Virus record (IMG/VR): IMGVR_UViG_3300028384_001046
Coordinates: 46,916 to 110,915 of that record
Source of the DNA: a virus
Direction: 5' to 3' (one strand)
Length of the DNA stretch: 64,000 nucleotides
Of the stretch, positions 1 to 8,302 are shown piece after piece. The notes below the pieces were generated by a model. It worked only from the letters and a program-made list of their open reading frames with translations. It was not told the DNA's origin and ran no database searches. The position numbers were made by a program, and so were the translations under genes. How positions within the stretch are numbered: the stretch's first letter is position 1; every line of letters begins with the position of its first letter.

Positions 1-1
1 C

Positions 2-3000
2 AACGATCTCGTCACTTATGCTAACGTAGTATATCGTGTTACTGAGGCACACACTTCTGTTGGTACATTTATCGATGAAACGAAGGTTGTTCAGTATGTC
101 GCAGGATTTAATGCGGAAGGAGATTGGAGCTTAGAAGAAGATTACCAAAAAGGAGACGTTGTTAACTACAACGGATCGTCCTATGTTGCAATTACTACTT
201 CCGTAGCAGGATTTGTTCCACCACAATTCATCGGTTTAGGAACAGGTAGCAAGTGGAATATTCTTGCTGATGGCCTTGCTGGTGCGGCAATCACATATAC
301 CGAGGGTACATACTATAGAGGCGATATGATCCTCTATGGTGGTAATACATATCGCCACAAGGTTGGTGTTACTACTAACGTTTCTCCAATTCAAGTTGGT
401 TTGGGAAGTGTTGGTGATGCTGCTAGAGATGGCTCATCAACTTGGGATCTTTTGGTCAAAGGATTCAGTTTCGTTGGTAATTTCTCTACAACATTCGCAT
501 ATCACCCAGGTCATGTTGTTAGATATGGATCTAACTCCTATGTCTCGGTTGGCAATTCCTTCGTAAATATTGACCCAGTTGTTGGTGTAGGCACCTATTG
601 GGAGACACTGGCTGCTGGTGACTCCGCTGCTGCTCTGAACACTAAGGGTGATCTTCTTACCTATAACGGTGGTCCGGCTAGAATCGGTATTGGTTCTACT
701 GGTTATGCTCTTGCAGTTCAGTCTAATGGACTACCTGGATACGAAATTGTAGGTAACCAGACTAGAATTTACTATGTTGACTCCGAGGATGGAATTGATA
801 CAAACAACGGTCTTGCACCTAACCTAGCATTTAGAACAATTAAACAGGCTTGTCGTTCTGCACGTCCTGATAACGCTATTACTGATTTCGATTATACAGC
901 TGCCACTGGTGTTGCGACAATCACATCTCCTGGTCACGGATTGGCTAACACTGGTACGTTTATCCAGTTGGCTGAAATTGAGTTTGAGTGTCTGTCTGGT
1001 GGTAATGTCTTCAACATCCTGGGCATGACCTACAACAAGTCTGTTGGTCTTGCAACTATCACGGCTATTGGTCTTGGTGCTGCTCCAGAAATCGGAATCG
1101 GTGCTACTGTAAGACTAAGAAACCTTGGTGTTTCGTTCACTGGTAACGCAAACTTCGATCACCAGTTCTCCAGTGCATTGGATGATGCAGTTATCACTGG
1201 TGGTGATTATATCCACAACTTCGTTGCTGCTACTGCAGGTGCAGTCAACGTTGTGACTGGATCCCTTGCAGGTTCTCAGTTAACTCCAACAAACGCTGTT
1301 TACTCCGCAAATAGTGGTGAATTGGAGATCACAGTTGGTTCTCACGGCCTGTCTATTAGTGACACCATCAGCTTCGACGCCAATTCCATGACATTCACTT
1401 GTCAGATGGACGGTGGTACTGCTAATAAAACATATCCAAGAACAACTGACCCCGCATACGGCGTTAATCTTCCAATTAGTGCAATTACTGCGAATACCTT
1501 CACAGTTAACGTTGGACCTTCTCCAATTGTAAACTTCAACGTTAGTGATGCAACATATAACCAGACCACTGGTGATATGACAATGACCATCGGTATTCAC
1601 CAACTTGATGTTGGCACATCGGTCAAACTTCTCACTGAAGGTCTGATCTTCAAGTGTTCCATGGATGGTTATCTAACCGACCACGCATATCCAAGAGCAA
1701 CTGCTGGTGATGGTTCTCCTGACCCTGCATACAACACTGCTCTGTCAATTACTGCTGCAACAACTACCACCATCACAGTTAACGTTGGTACTGCAAGTTC
1801 TTCTCAGACAATTAACGGTAAGTTCCCTGCAGTTCACACTCAGGCATCTACCTTCCAGTTCCCAGTACAGGCTGTTCCTGATGCGAACTCTATCGTAGTT
1901 AACGTTGGTGCTTCTCAGACTGATTACCTCTACGTTTCTGGTGGTACTGCATTCGTTGGTGTTACTACAACTGTTTATCCTGATAAGGTTTCCAAGTCTT
2001 ACTTTGAGGTTCTTCAGGTTATTGACGCTGACACCATCAGAACTAACGTTGGTATTTCTACTATCAACCACACATATGTAAGAGGTGGTCATCTAACTGA
2101 CTTGACTCCTGCTATTCTGAAACTATCTGCTTCTCAGTTCTATGAGCAACTGCCAATCAAGGTTCCTCCTTTCACCTCGATTGTTGGTAACTCTCTAAGA
2201 GGTACTCAAGTTCTACCTGCTTCTGGTATTTCTGACGACAGTGTTACTCCTAACAACAGATCTCAGATGTTCCAAATGTCTGATGCAACTACGCTTCAGG
2301 CGCTTTCCATGAAAGGAATGGAAGGATTCTATTATGATCCACAAGCACCCTATGTACTCGATAATGCCAACCTAAGAACTGGTATTGGTACTACCGCTTG
2401 TGGTGTTGTTTGTGCTCTAAACCCAGATTCTCCAATCAATAACAAGTCTCCTTACGTCAAGGATTGTACCGTATTCTCGGACAATGCTTATGACTATGGT
2501 CGCTTCGGTGGTGGTGCAGTCGGCGTCTTCTGTGACGGTGGCGTCCATGACGAAGGTGCAAAATCGATGGTCTTTGACTCCTTCACCCAGGTATCTTCTG
2601 ATGGTGCTGGATTCATCCTCGACAAGAGTGCAATTGCTGAGATTGTCTCCTGTTTCACCTACTACTGTCAGTGGGGTTACTACTCTGGTGGTGGATCTAG
2701 AATCCGTTCTGTTGGTGGTAACAACTCCTATGGTGACTATGGTGTTATTGCATCTGGTTTCTCCACTGAGGAGACCCCAAGAACCGCAAGAGTCTTTGGT
2801 GCCCTGATGGCCGTTAATGGCGCTACTAAGGCAGGTACACTGGCAATCGGTGCTACCATGTTCGGTGCAACATCTGGTGCTCGTGGATGGTTCCTGAATG
2901 ACCAAACTGCTGCAGATAAGATCTACTTCAAGTATCATCCTGGTTACGGTTCGGTTGGTCTTGGAACCACTGGATTCGTAGATGGTGAAGTTGTCTGGTT

Positions 3001-4198
3001 CGGTGATGGTGGTGAAAATGGTGCTGGTATTGGTTCCATCACGATGTCTGGTGTTACATCTTCTATCAGTGGACAAAAGGGTACAATCCTTGAAGTTGAT
3101 AATGTCTCTTCAACTCTATTGGTTGGTGACGCACTTGGATTCTCCACAACTTCTTACGGTGATGATGATCTCTTCTATATCATCAATACCATTACAAATG
3201 TCTCTGCCGCGACTACGTACACGTATTACACGACGACTGGCATCGCAACCATAACATATCCAGAACGTGCTACATTGACCATTTCCCCAGAGAAATCTAC
3301 TGGAACATGGGATACCAGAGAAGTTACTGGTGCAGGTTCTACTATTAGTATTAGAACTCTCTTCTCACAGTGTCGCCTAACAGGTCATGACTTCCTGAGT
3401 GTTGGTACTGGTAGTAAGGCAGAAACCAACTATCCTGATGTTGATCAAACTAGAATTATTCAGGGTAATGAAACTAATTACTTCGGTCCTGGTAAAGTCT
3501 TCTTTGTCTCTACTGACCAAGGTGGTAACTTCAGAGTTGGTCAATTCTTCTCCGTTGACCAGTTGACTGGTCGCGCCACCCTGGACGCCTCCGCGTTCAA
3601 CCTGTCTGGTCTGACTGAACTGAGACTGGGTGCAATTGGTGGTCAGGTCGGTGAGGCAATTAACGAATTCTCCTCTGACGAATTCATGTCTGGTCTGTCC
3701 AATAATGCATGTCCTACTGAGGCTGCAGTTGCTGGATTCCTCCGCCACGGTTCGATGGGAACCAAGGCCATGACTCCTCCAGTTGGTACTACCGCTCAAA
3801 GACCTGGAGGCGTTGATGAAGAGTTCAACACTGGTGCTCTAAGATTTAACACCGATCTCGGTGCTCTTGAGTACTACAACGGAACCAGTTGGATACAACC
3901 TGGAATTCAAGCTTATTCTACCGTGACTACTTCTGGATCAGTTGTATCTGGCACCACTTACTTTGTCAATACCAATGGCGGTCAAGTCACTCTAGATCTT
4001 CCCGCATCTCCTAATCTTGGAGATACCATTAGATTCTATGACGTTGCGAAGACATTCGATTCTAACAACTTAATTGTTGGACGTAATGGAAAACTGATTC
4101 AGGGTGACGCTGCTAATATGACTGTTGCTCTTGAGGGTGCGTCATTTGAACTCACCTTCTCTGGTGACTCCTATGGTTGGAGACTGTTCTCCGTCTGA
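2..4198 (+). CDS. Large fibre-like virion protein, 3' part (5' end outside window)
   Basis: The reading frame is open from base 2, so the gene starts upstream; at least 1398 codons are present. The first ATG at 326 is internal. Near bases 100-620 there are three repeats of a carbohydrate-binding-module-like pattern (a Y..GD/H.V.Y....Y motif, then a W about 25 residues later), as in chitin-binding ChtBD3 domains. Bases 880-2090 carry tandem repeats with the pattern TGxxTITxxxHGL and ending in TVNVG. Bases 2430-2780 look like a right-handed beta-helix (short Gly/Asp-rich repeats, many Val, Ser and Tyr). The C-terminus is a beta-rich domain ending GWRLFSV, a type seen at the end of cyanophage structural proteins. 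It sits just before the Cys-rich tail proteins and before the island leading to gene 13. I infer a tail-fibre or baseplate-associated adhesin; the exact identity is unknown. Confidence 0.75.
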   Translation, partial: NDLVTYANVVYRVTEAHTSVGTFIDETKVVQYVAGFNAEGDWSLEEDYQKGDVVNYNGSSYVAITTSVAGFVPPQFIGLGTGSKWNILADGLAGAAITYTEGTYYRGDMILYGGNTYRHKVGVTTNVSPIQVGLGSVGDAARDGSSTWDLLVKGFSFVGNFSTTFAYHPGHVVRYGSNSYVSVGNSFVNIDPVVGVGTYWETLAAGDSAAALNTKGDLLTYNGGPARIGIGSTGYALAVQSNGLPGYEIVGNQTRIYYVDSEDGIDTNNGLAPNLAFRTIKQACRSARPDNAITDFDYTAATGVATITSPGHGLANTGTFIQLAEIEFECLSGGNVFNILGMTYNKSVGLATITAIGLGAAPEIGIGATVRLRNLGVSFTGNANFDHQFSSALDDAVITGGDYIHNFVAATAGAVNVVTGSLAGSQLTPTNAVYSANSGELEITVGSHGLSISDTISFDANSMTFTCQMDGGTANKTYPRTTDPAYGVNLPISAITANTFTVNVGPSPIVNFNVSDATYNQTTGDMTMTIGIHQLDVGTSVKLLTEGLIFKCSMDGYLTDHAYPRATAGDGSPDPAYNTALSITAATTTTITVNVGTASSSQTINGKFPAVHTQASTFQFPVQAVPDANSIVVNVGASQTDYLYVSGGTAFVGVTTTVYPDKVSKSYFEVLQVIDADTIRTNVGISTINHTYVRGGHLTDLTPAILKLSASQFYEQLPIKVPPFTSIVGNSLRGTQVLPASGISDDSVTPNNRSQMFQMSDATTLQALSMKGMEGFYYDPQAPYVLDNANLRTGIGTTACGVVCALNPDSPINNKSPYVKDCTVFSDNAYDYGRFGGGAVGVFCDGGVHDEGAKSMVFDSFTQVSSDGAGFILDKSAIAEIVSCFTYYCQWGYYSGGGSRIRSVGGNNSYGDYGVIASGFSTEETPRTARVFGALMAVNGATKAGTLAIGATMFGATSGARGWFLNDQTAADKIYFKYHPGYGSVGLGTTGFVDGEVVWFGDGGENGAGIGSITMSGVTSSISGQKGTILEVDNVSSTLLVGDALGFSTTSYGDDDLFYIINTITNVSAATTYTYYTTTGIATITYPERATLTISPEKSTGTWDTREVTGAGSTISIRTLFSQCRLTGHDFLSVGTGSKAETNYPDVDQTRIIQGNETNYFGPGKVFFVSTDQGGNFRVGQFFSVDQLTGRATLDASAFNLSGLTELRLGAIGGQVGEAINEFSSDEFMSGLSNNACPTEAAVAGFLRHGSMGTKAMTPPVGTTAQRPGGVDEEFNTGALRFNTDLGALEYYNGTSWIQPGIQAYSTVTTSGSVVSGTTYFVNTNGGQVTLDLPASPNLGDTIRFYDVAKTFDSNNLIVGRNGKLIQGDAANMTVALEGASFELTFSGDSYGWRLFSV

Positions 4199-4237
4199 TA
4201 CGTGACTATCTTTATTATGATTTTTCTTTATCCTTCG

Positions 4238-4245
4238 TCTAAATA
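4238..4245 (+). promoter_or_regulatory. T4-type late promoter box TCTAAATA
   Basis: The octamer TCTAAATA lies 20 bases before the first Cys-rich gene, in the 67-base gap after the large fibre gene. T4 late promoters carry TATAAATA at -10, read by gp55. The same box recurs before many virion genes in this window, which supports the call. Confidence 0.55.
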
Positions 4246-4265
4246 AAACTAATCTAGGATCGTAA

Positions 4266-5048
4266 ATGGCCAACTATAGATCATATAAAAAAGTCACAGC
4301 GTCCCAGGTTCCTGATGGGTCTATCACCATTGAAAAACTCGCAAATGGTGTTGGACCCTCTTGGTGCGTAAAAACTTTCTATGGTGATCCAGGAGTTTGT
4401 ACTCCTGGTTGTTGCTGTAACTGGACAGTACCAGCGGGAGTTGCTAAACTAACTTGGGAACTATGGGGTGCTGGAGGAAACGGACACGGAGCCTGTTCTT
4501 GTAGAAGATGCCATCACTATAGAGGTGCTGGTGGAGGTTCTTTCACAACCAAAACAATCGATACTACCCCAGGATGTTCATATACAGTATGTGCTGCTGG
4601 AGTTTACAGATGTTGTTCACGAGAATGTGTAGGATGTTACGGATGTGCATCGTATGTTAATGGATATAACTTGACTAACTTCTGTGCAGTTGGTGGTGGT
4701 AGAGGAGAGGCTAATACAGATTGGTCCAACCTCTGTCATTCAACAATTGCTTGTTGCGTTCAACCTGGAAGTTATAATAGTGACTTTGGAATGAATGCAC
4801 ATTGGCCTGGATTCAGTGGTCACTGGAGTTGCCATTGTGGACTATCTGTAACTCAAACTTGTTCTGGTGGTGCTCCATTTATTGGAGTTGGTAATAAAAC
4901 GTATTCTTCACACTGCTGGATTCGTTGTGGTTGCTGGTCCTCTCCATATGGTGCAGGTGGACAGGGTGCAATGACTTCATATTGTGAGAGATGCTGCGGA
5001 CAAGGTGGTACAGGTGGATCTGGACTTGTAAGACTCACATACATGTAA
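4266..5048 (+). CDS. Cys- and Gly-rich tail protein, copy 1 (adhesin candidate)
   Basis: The protein has 260 residues, of which 28 are cysteine. It is the first of three tandem paralogues. The N-terminus (MANYRSYKKVTASQVPDGSI) resembles the short attachment segment of phage fibre-tip proteins. The rest is built from glycine-rich stretches (GAGGNGHG, GAGGGS, GGGRGE, GAGGQG, GQGGTGGSG) separated by cysteine clusters (PGCCCNW, RCCSREC, WIRCGCW, CERCCGQ). Similar poly-Gly stretches form the sandwich of receptor-binding gp38-type adhesins of T-even phages; that link is an inference from composition. The clusters could form disulfides or bind metal. A late promoter box lies 20 bases upstream. No enzymatic motif is seen. 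Confidence 0.7.
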   Translation: MANYRSYKKVTASQVPDGSITIEKLANGVGPSWCVKTFYGDPGVCTPGCCCNWTVPAGVAKLTWELWGAGGNGHGACSCRRCHHYRGAGGGSFTTKTIDTTPGCSYTVCAAGVYRCCSRECVGCYGCASYVNGYNLTNFCAVGGGRGEANTDWSNLCHSTIACCVQPGSYNSDFGMNAHWPGFSGHWSCHCGLSVTQTCSGGAPFIGVGNKTYSSHCWIRCGCWSSPYGAGGQGAMTSYCERCCGQGGTGGSGLVRLTYM

Positions 5049-5060
5049 TAGAGGGAATCA

Positions 5061-5855
5061 ATGGCTAGCTATTTAAGTTACAAAAAAATTCAAGGCGATC
5101 AGTTAGAGGATAATATCCTCGACGCTGCTAAGTTCTCCACATCCCCGACTTCCACGTTTGGAGTGAAGTGGATCTACGGGACAATGTGTCGTTGTTCTCC
5201 TGGTTGTTGTTGTCTTTGGACTGTACCTACTGGAGTTAAGAAACTCTGGATTCAGGCTTGGGGATCTGGTGGTAATGGTGCAGGTGCATGTTCTTGTAAT
5301 AGATGCCAACACTATAGAGGTGCAGGCGGTGGATTTTATAATAGTGTCATGATTGATACTGCTTCAGGATGTCAGTATCGTGTCTGTGCAGGTGGTGTAT
5401 ATCCATGTCTCTCTATAGAATGTTGTGGATGTATTGGTTGTGCATCATATGTTAATGGATATAACTTGAGCAACTTCTGTGCATATGGTGGTTCATGTGG
5501 TCACGCTAATAGTAGTTGGTCAACCTCATGTAACGCAACTTGGCATTGCTGTGTAGCACCAACATCTAATGGTGGTCAGTTTGGTATGGGTAATCTGCGT
5601 GACAGTTGGACCAATGGTGGATATTCCACTAACCGTGGCTGGTGTCACTGCTATGTTCAGATGACTAACCCAACTGCCGCTCCATTTATTGGAACAGAAG
5701 TTATTCAATCTATTCGTGAGTGCTGGATTCGTTGTGGTTGCTGGATCGTTCCTTATGGTAATGGTGGACAAAATGCAATGACTACCTATTGCGGACGTTG
5801 CTGTGGTCAAGGTGGTACTGGCGGTGGCGGTCTCGTCAAAATTACGTACTTCTGA
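5061..5855 (+). CDS. Cys- and Gly-rich tail protein, copy 2
   Basis: This 264-residue paralogue of the preceding gene starts 12 bases after it (GAGGGAATCAATG gives the ribosome site) and also has 28 cysteines. The shared framework includes PGCCCLWTVPTGV, GACSCNRCQHYRGAGGG, CASYVNGYNLSNFCA, ECWIRCGCW and CGRCCGQGGTGG. Divergence is concentrated at the N-terminal 40 residues and in the segment around residues 165-210, between conserved Cys-Cys and HC motifs. It has no late box of its own, so it is probably co-transcribed with copy 1. The likely role is a tail-tip or fibre-tip component, by the same reasoning as copy 1. Confidence 0.7.
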   Translation: MASYLSYKKIQGDQLEDNILDAAKFSTSPTSTFGVKWIYGTMCRCSPGCCCLWTVPTGVKKLWIQAWGSGGNGAGACSCNRCQHYRGAGGGFYNSVMIDTASGCQYRVCAGGVYPCLSIECCGCIGCASYVNGYNLSNFCAYGGSCGHANSSWSTSCNATWHCCVAPTSNGGQFGMGNLRDSWTNGGYSTNRGWCHCYVQMTNPTAAPFIGTEVIQSIRECWIRCGCWIVPYGNGGQNAMTTYCGRCCGQGGTGGGGLVKITYF

Positions 5856-5861
5856 TAAATA
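5854..5861 (+). promoter_or_regulatory. Late promoter box GATAAATA
   Basis: The box overlaps the stop of Cys-rich copy 2 and lies 20 bases before copy 3. It matches the T4 late -10 TATAAATA in 7 of 8 bases. Confidence 0.5.
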
Positions 5862-5881
5862 ACTATTAAATAGGACTCCTA

Positions 5882-6679
5882 ATGGCTAATTACGCTTCTT
5901 ATAAACAGATTAGTAACTCCCAAATCGTTGATGGGTCTATTACAAACACCCAGTTAGTACAGGGCGCTTTCTCGAACTGGAACGTCAAATGGATCTATGG
6001 TGATGCACAGGCAATGACATCTGGTTGTTGCTGTAATTGGACAGTACCCACTGGAGTCCAAAGGGTTTATTGGGAGCTCTGGGGTGCTGGAGGAAACGGA
6101 CACGGAACGTGTTCTTGTAATAGATGTTATAACTGGCATGGTGCTGGTGGAGGATACTATAACTCAAAATCAATGGGTGTCAGTGCTGGAGACAGTTACA
6201 CTGTTTGTGCTGCTGGTGTTTATCGTTGTTGTTCCAGAGATTGTGTTGGATGTAGAGGATGTAGTTCCTATGTAAACGGAACTGGACTATCTAACTTCTG
6301 TGCTGCTGGTGGAACAAGAGGTTGTGCAACTAACTCTTGGAGTACTACTTGTTTCTCTGCATTCCAAGATTGCTGCGTTCAACCAGGAGCATGGGGTGGA
6401 GACTTTGCAATGGGTAACCACGCTGGTGGTACTAGAAAAGGATATGGTGGTGGTGGTTGGAACTGTCACTGTTACTATAACGAAAGTAGACCCACTGGTG
6501 CTCCATTCATGGGTACTATGGGTGTCAACTCTGCTGTTAGACACTGTTGGGTTCGTTGTGGTTGCTGGAGAGTTCCTTATGCACATGGTGGTCAGGGCGC
6601 AGTTACATCTTACTGTGAGAGATGTTGCGGACAAGGTGGAACAGGTGGTAGTGGTGTTGTTAAAATCAGCTACATGTGA
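5882..6679 (+). CDS. Cys- and Gly-rich tail protein, copy 3
   Basis: The third paralogue has 265 residues and 25 cysteines. It keeps the SGCCCNWTVPTGV, TCSCNRC, RCCSRDCVGC, HCWVRCGCW and CERCCGQGGTGG motifs but has lost the two cysteines that precede the CCC cluster in the other copies. It has a late box upstream and a strong terminator just downstream, so it ends the tail-fibre operon. Three diverging copies suggest either a heteromeric tip or alternative receptor-binding proteins; neither can be decided from sequence. Confidence 0.7.
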   Translation: MANYASYKQISNSQIVDGSITNTQLVQGAFSNWNVKWIYGDAQAMTSGCCCNWTVPTGVQRVYWELWGAGGNGHGTCSCNRCYNWHGAGGGYYNSKSMGVSAGDSYTVCAAGVYRCCSRDCVGCRGCSSYVNGTGLSNFCAAGGTRGCATNSWSTTCFSAFQDCCVQPGAWGGDFAMGNHAGGTRKGYGGGGWNCHCYYNESRPTGAPFMGTMGVNSAVRHCWVRCGCWRVPYAHGGQGAVTSYCERCCGQGGTGGSGVVKISYM

Positions 6680-6701
6680 TCCATCATTAGTATTATTCAG
6701 A

Positions 6702-6721
6702 CCCCGAAAGGGGTTTTTTTT
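6702..6721 (+). terminator. Rho-independent terminator after the Cys-rich genes
   Basis: A CCCC-GAAA-GGGG hairpin with a stable GNRA tetraloop is followed directly by eight T. It lies 22 bases after the stop of the third Cys-rich gene. Confidence 0.85.
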
Positions 6722-6730
6722 ATGTTTTTT

Positions 6731-6738
6731 TATAAATA
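6731..6738 (+). promoter_or_regulatory. Late promoter box TATAAATA
   Basis: This is an exact match to the T4 late-promoter -10 octamer. It lies directly after the terminator and 37 bases before the next ATG, so it restarts late transcription for the following gene. Confidence 0.7.
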
Positions 6739-6775
6739 ATCGAGAAGGACGTTAACCTGAAAAAATTTAACCACC

Positions 6776-7552
6776 ATGGCAACAGAAATTATTTCTCACG
6801 CTTGGAACATGCCAGTTCCAAATGACTTCCTAAGAGATCACTCTTTTAGTGAAGGTAGAACAAGAGCCGTCAGTTATGACGGACCAGATAAGATTTGGCT
6901 TCAAATCGGTGCAGATGGTACTGAACTGTATGGTCCACTGACTGAAGATGATATGGCTGATGGGCGCCCAGTCCCAGCTGATGTTACTCAGATGTTTGAA
7001 GTAAACTGTACTGAGTATCCTCTCATCTGTCAGTTAAGAGCACCAGTTATCAACGAAAGACAAGAAGATAGAAGTGTAGATGATGAAATTCGTCATCCAG
7101 ATTGTCCTGATATGACTGCCCAAGGTTACAGGACCTTTACTTACAATGAAACTCTTTTTGTGGAAGACATCTATGACGCTTCAACTGTCAGAGTTGTTGA
7201 TGGAGTTCCAACAGTTCATGCCTTTACCGTTAATGAAAAACTGATTGGTAGAGCAGATGATTTAACTTGGGATGATATCAGATCTCATAGAAACGCTCTT
7301 CTAGATGGTAGTGATCAATCTATTGCAGAGGACATGCCTGAAGATATGAAGAATAGTTGGAAAGCATATCGCCAAAAGTTGAGAGATCTCCCTGCAGAGC
7401 TTGAGGCTGCTGGAGTTAGTCCAAATATTGCATACTATATGTTCCCACAACAGCCATTCTTTACTACTCCACCTTCTGATCCAGAACCACCTGCAGATGC
7501 AACTGCAGGTTGGGCTCCACCAGAAAGTGGTGTTATGAATGGGGTTTCCTGA
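6776..7552 (+). CDS. Tail-fibre assembly-like protein
   Basis: The protein has 258 residues. The C-terminal third contains HRNALLDGSDQSI followed by SWKAYRQKLRDLPAE. This matches the pattern of phage tail-fibre assembly proteins (R..LL..SD....P.....W..YRq.LRdlP). The end is Pro-rich. The N-terminal two thirds have no motif I recognise. It has its own late promoter box upstream and a terminator downstream, so it is a single-gene late unit. Its position directly after the tail-fibre-like genes agrees with a role in fibre assembly or attachment. The family assignment rests on this one motif. Confidence 0.55.
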   Translation: MATEIISHAWNMPVPNDFLRDHSFSEGRTRAVSYDGPDKIWLQIGADGTELYGPLTEDDMADGRPVPADVTQMFEVNCTEYPLICQLRAPVINERQEDRSVDDEIRHPDCPDMTAQGYRTFTYNETLFVEDIYDASTVRVVDGVPTVHAFTVNEKLIGRADDLTWDDIRSHRNALLDGSDQSIAEDMPEDMKNSWKAYRQKLRDLPAELEAAGVSPNIAYYMFPQQPFFTTPPSDPEPPADATAGWAPPESGVMNGVS

Positions 7553-7573
7553 ATCTGATATATAATATGATTA

Positions 7574-7596
7574 GGGGGATATAATCCCCCTTTTTT
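7574..7596 (+). terminator. Rho-independent terminator
   Basis: The stem GGGGGA/TCCCCC with a 5-base loop TATAA is followed by six T. It lies 22 bases after the stop of the tail-assembly-like gene. Confidence 0.85.
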
Positions 7597-7609
7597 AATG
7601 GGAGGAATT

Positions 7610-8242
7610 ATGTTTGAACTGAATGAATCTCGTAAAACAACAGTAAAAAAAGTCTACGATCATGCTAAAAATGAACTGGGACATGTATGGAGGTATGTAA
7701 TTACTGTAGATGATTTTTATAAAAACCCAGATGAAGTGAGGGAGTTTGCTTTAAATTGTACCCCCAAAAAAGATAAAAAGTATACTGGCAATCTTATTGG
7801 GTCTAGAGTTGTTGAAGATGTAAATGGTTTTGATCAGAATTTAAGACAAGTTTTTGAAAAAGCATGTCAATTTGATTTTTGGAATCCAGAGTTCGATGAA
7901 ACTTTTTGGAGAGACACAAAATTTATGGTAAATGTCACCACCTCAGATGATATTGAAACCAGATTTAATGAGAGAAAACACACTTATACATTCCATAAAG
8001 ACTCCACCAGTTATAAGTGGGCATCATTAATCTATCTCAATAAAGAAGAGGAGTGTGATGGTGGAACCAACTTTTATGCGTGGATGCCAGAAGATCCTTG
8101 CGCTACACCTAGATTGGAATATAGTATAGAAATGAAGTATAATAGAATGGTTTTATATGAGTGTGATCATATGCATGGAGCTGTCCTAAAAAAAGGTATG
8201 TTCAGTGATTTCCCGAGACTAACACAAGTGTTATTCATGTAA
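7610..8242 (+). CDS. DUF6445-like putative 2OG-Fe(II) oxygenase
   Basis: I chose ATG 7610 rather than the in-frame ATG 7598 because GGGAGGA lies 3-9 bases before it, a strong ribosome site. The protein has 210 residues. Seen motifs: an N-terminal DDFYKNPDEVREFA segment, a FHKDS metal-type H-x-D pair, WASLIYLN..EECDGGTNFY, and a distal CDHMHGAV with a following PRLTQ. This layout matches the DUF6445 group of the double-stranded beta-helix dioxygenases and is shared with the minus-strand gene at 16184-16891. The substrate is unknown. It lies directly after a terminator, and I see no clear promoter, so read-through is likely. Confidence 0.6.
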   Translation: MFELNESRKTTVKKVYDHAKNELGHVWRYVITVDDFYKNPDEVREFALNCTPKKDKKYTGNLIGSRVVEDVNGFDQNLRQVFEKACQFDFWNPEFDETFWRDTKFMVNVTTSDDIETRFNERKHTYTFHKDSTSYKWASLIYLNKEEECDGGTNFYAWMPEDPCATPRLEYSIEMKYNRMVLYECDHMHGAVLKKGMFSDFPRLTQVLFM

Positions 8243-8251
8243 TTTTGGTGT

Positions 8252-8259
8252 ACTAAATA
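8252..8259 (+). promoter_or_regulatory. Late promoter box ACTAAATA
   Basis: This late-type octamer in the 60-base gap lies 43 bases before the glycosyltransferase start. It probably drives the whole plus-strand glycan operon up to 15412, whose genes overlap or nearly touch. Confidence 0.5.
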
Positions 8260-8302
8260 AATCAGAATAGATCATTCTTTATCATCCCGTTTGGAGTTGT
8301 AT

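Noticed and set aside
1280-3799. Several long minus-strand open frames opposite the large fibre gene
   Set aside because: They result from the repeat-rich composition of the plus-strand gene and code for Cys/Thr/Asn-rich nonsense without ribosome sites.
6300-6755. 151-codon frame overlapping the third Cys-rich gene
   Set aside because: It lies entirely in another frame of the Cys-rich gene and runs through the terminator; composition is not protein-like.
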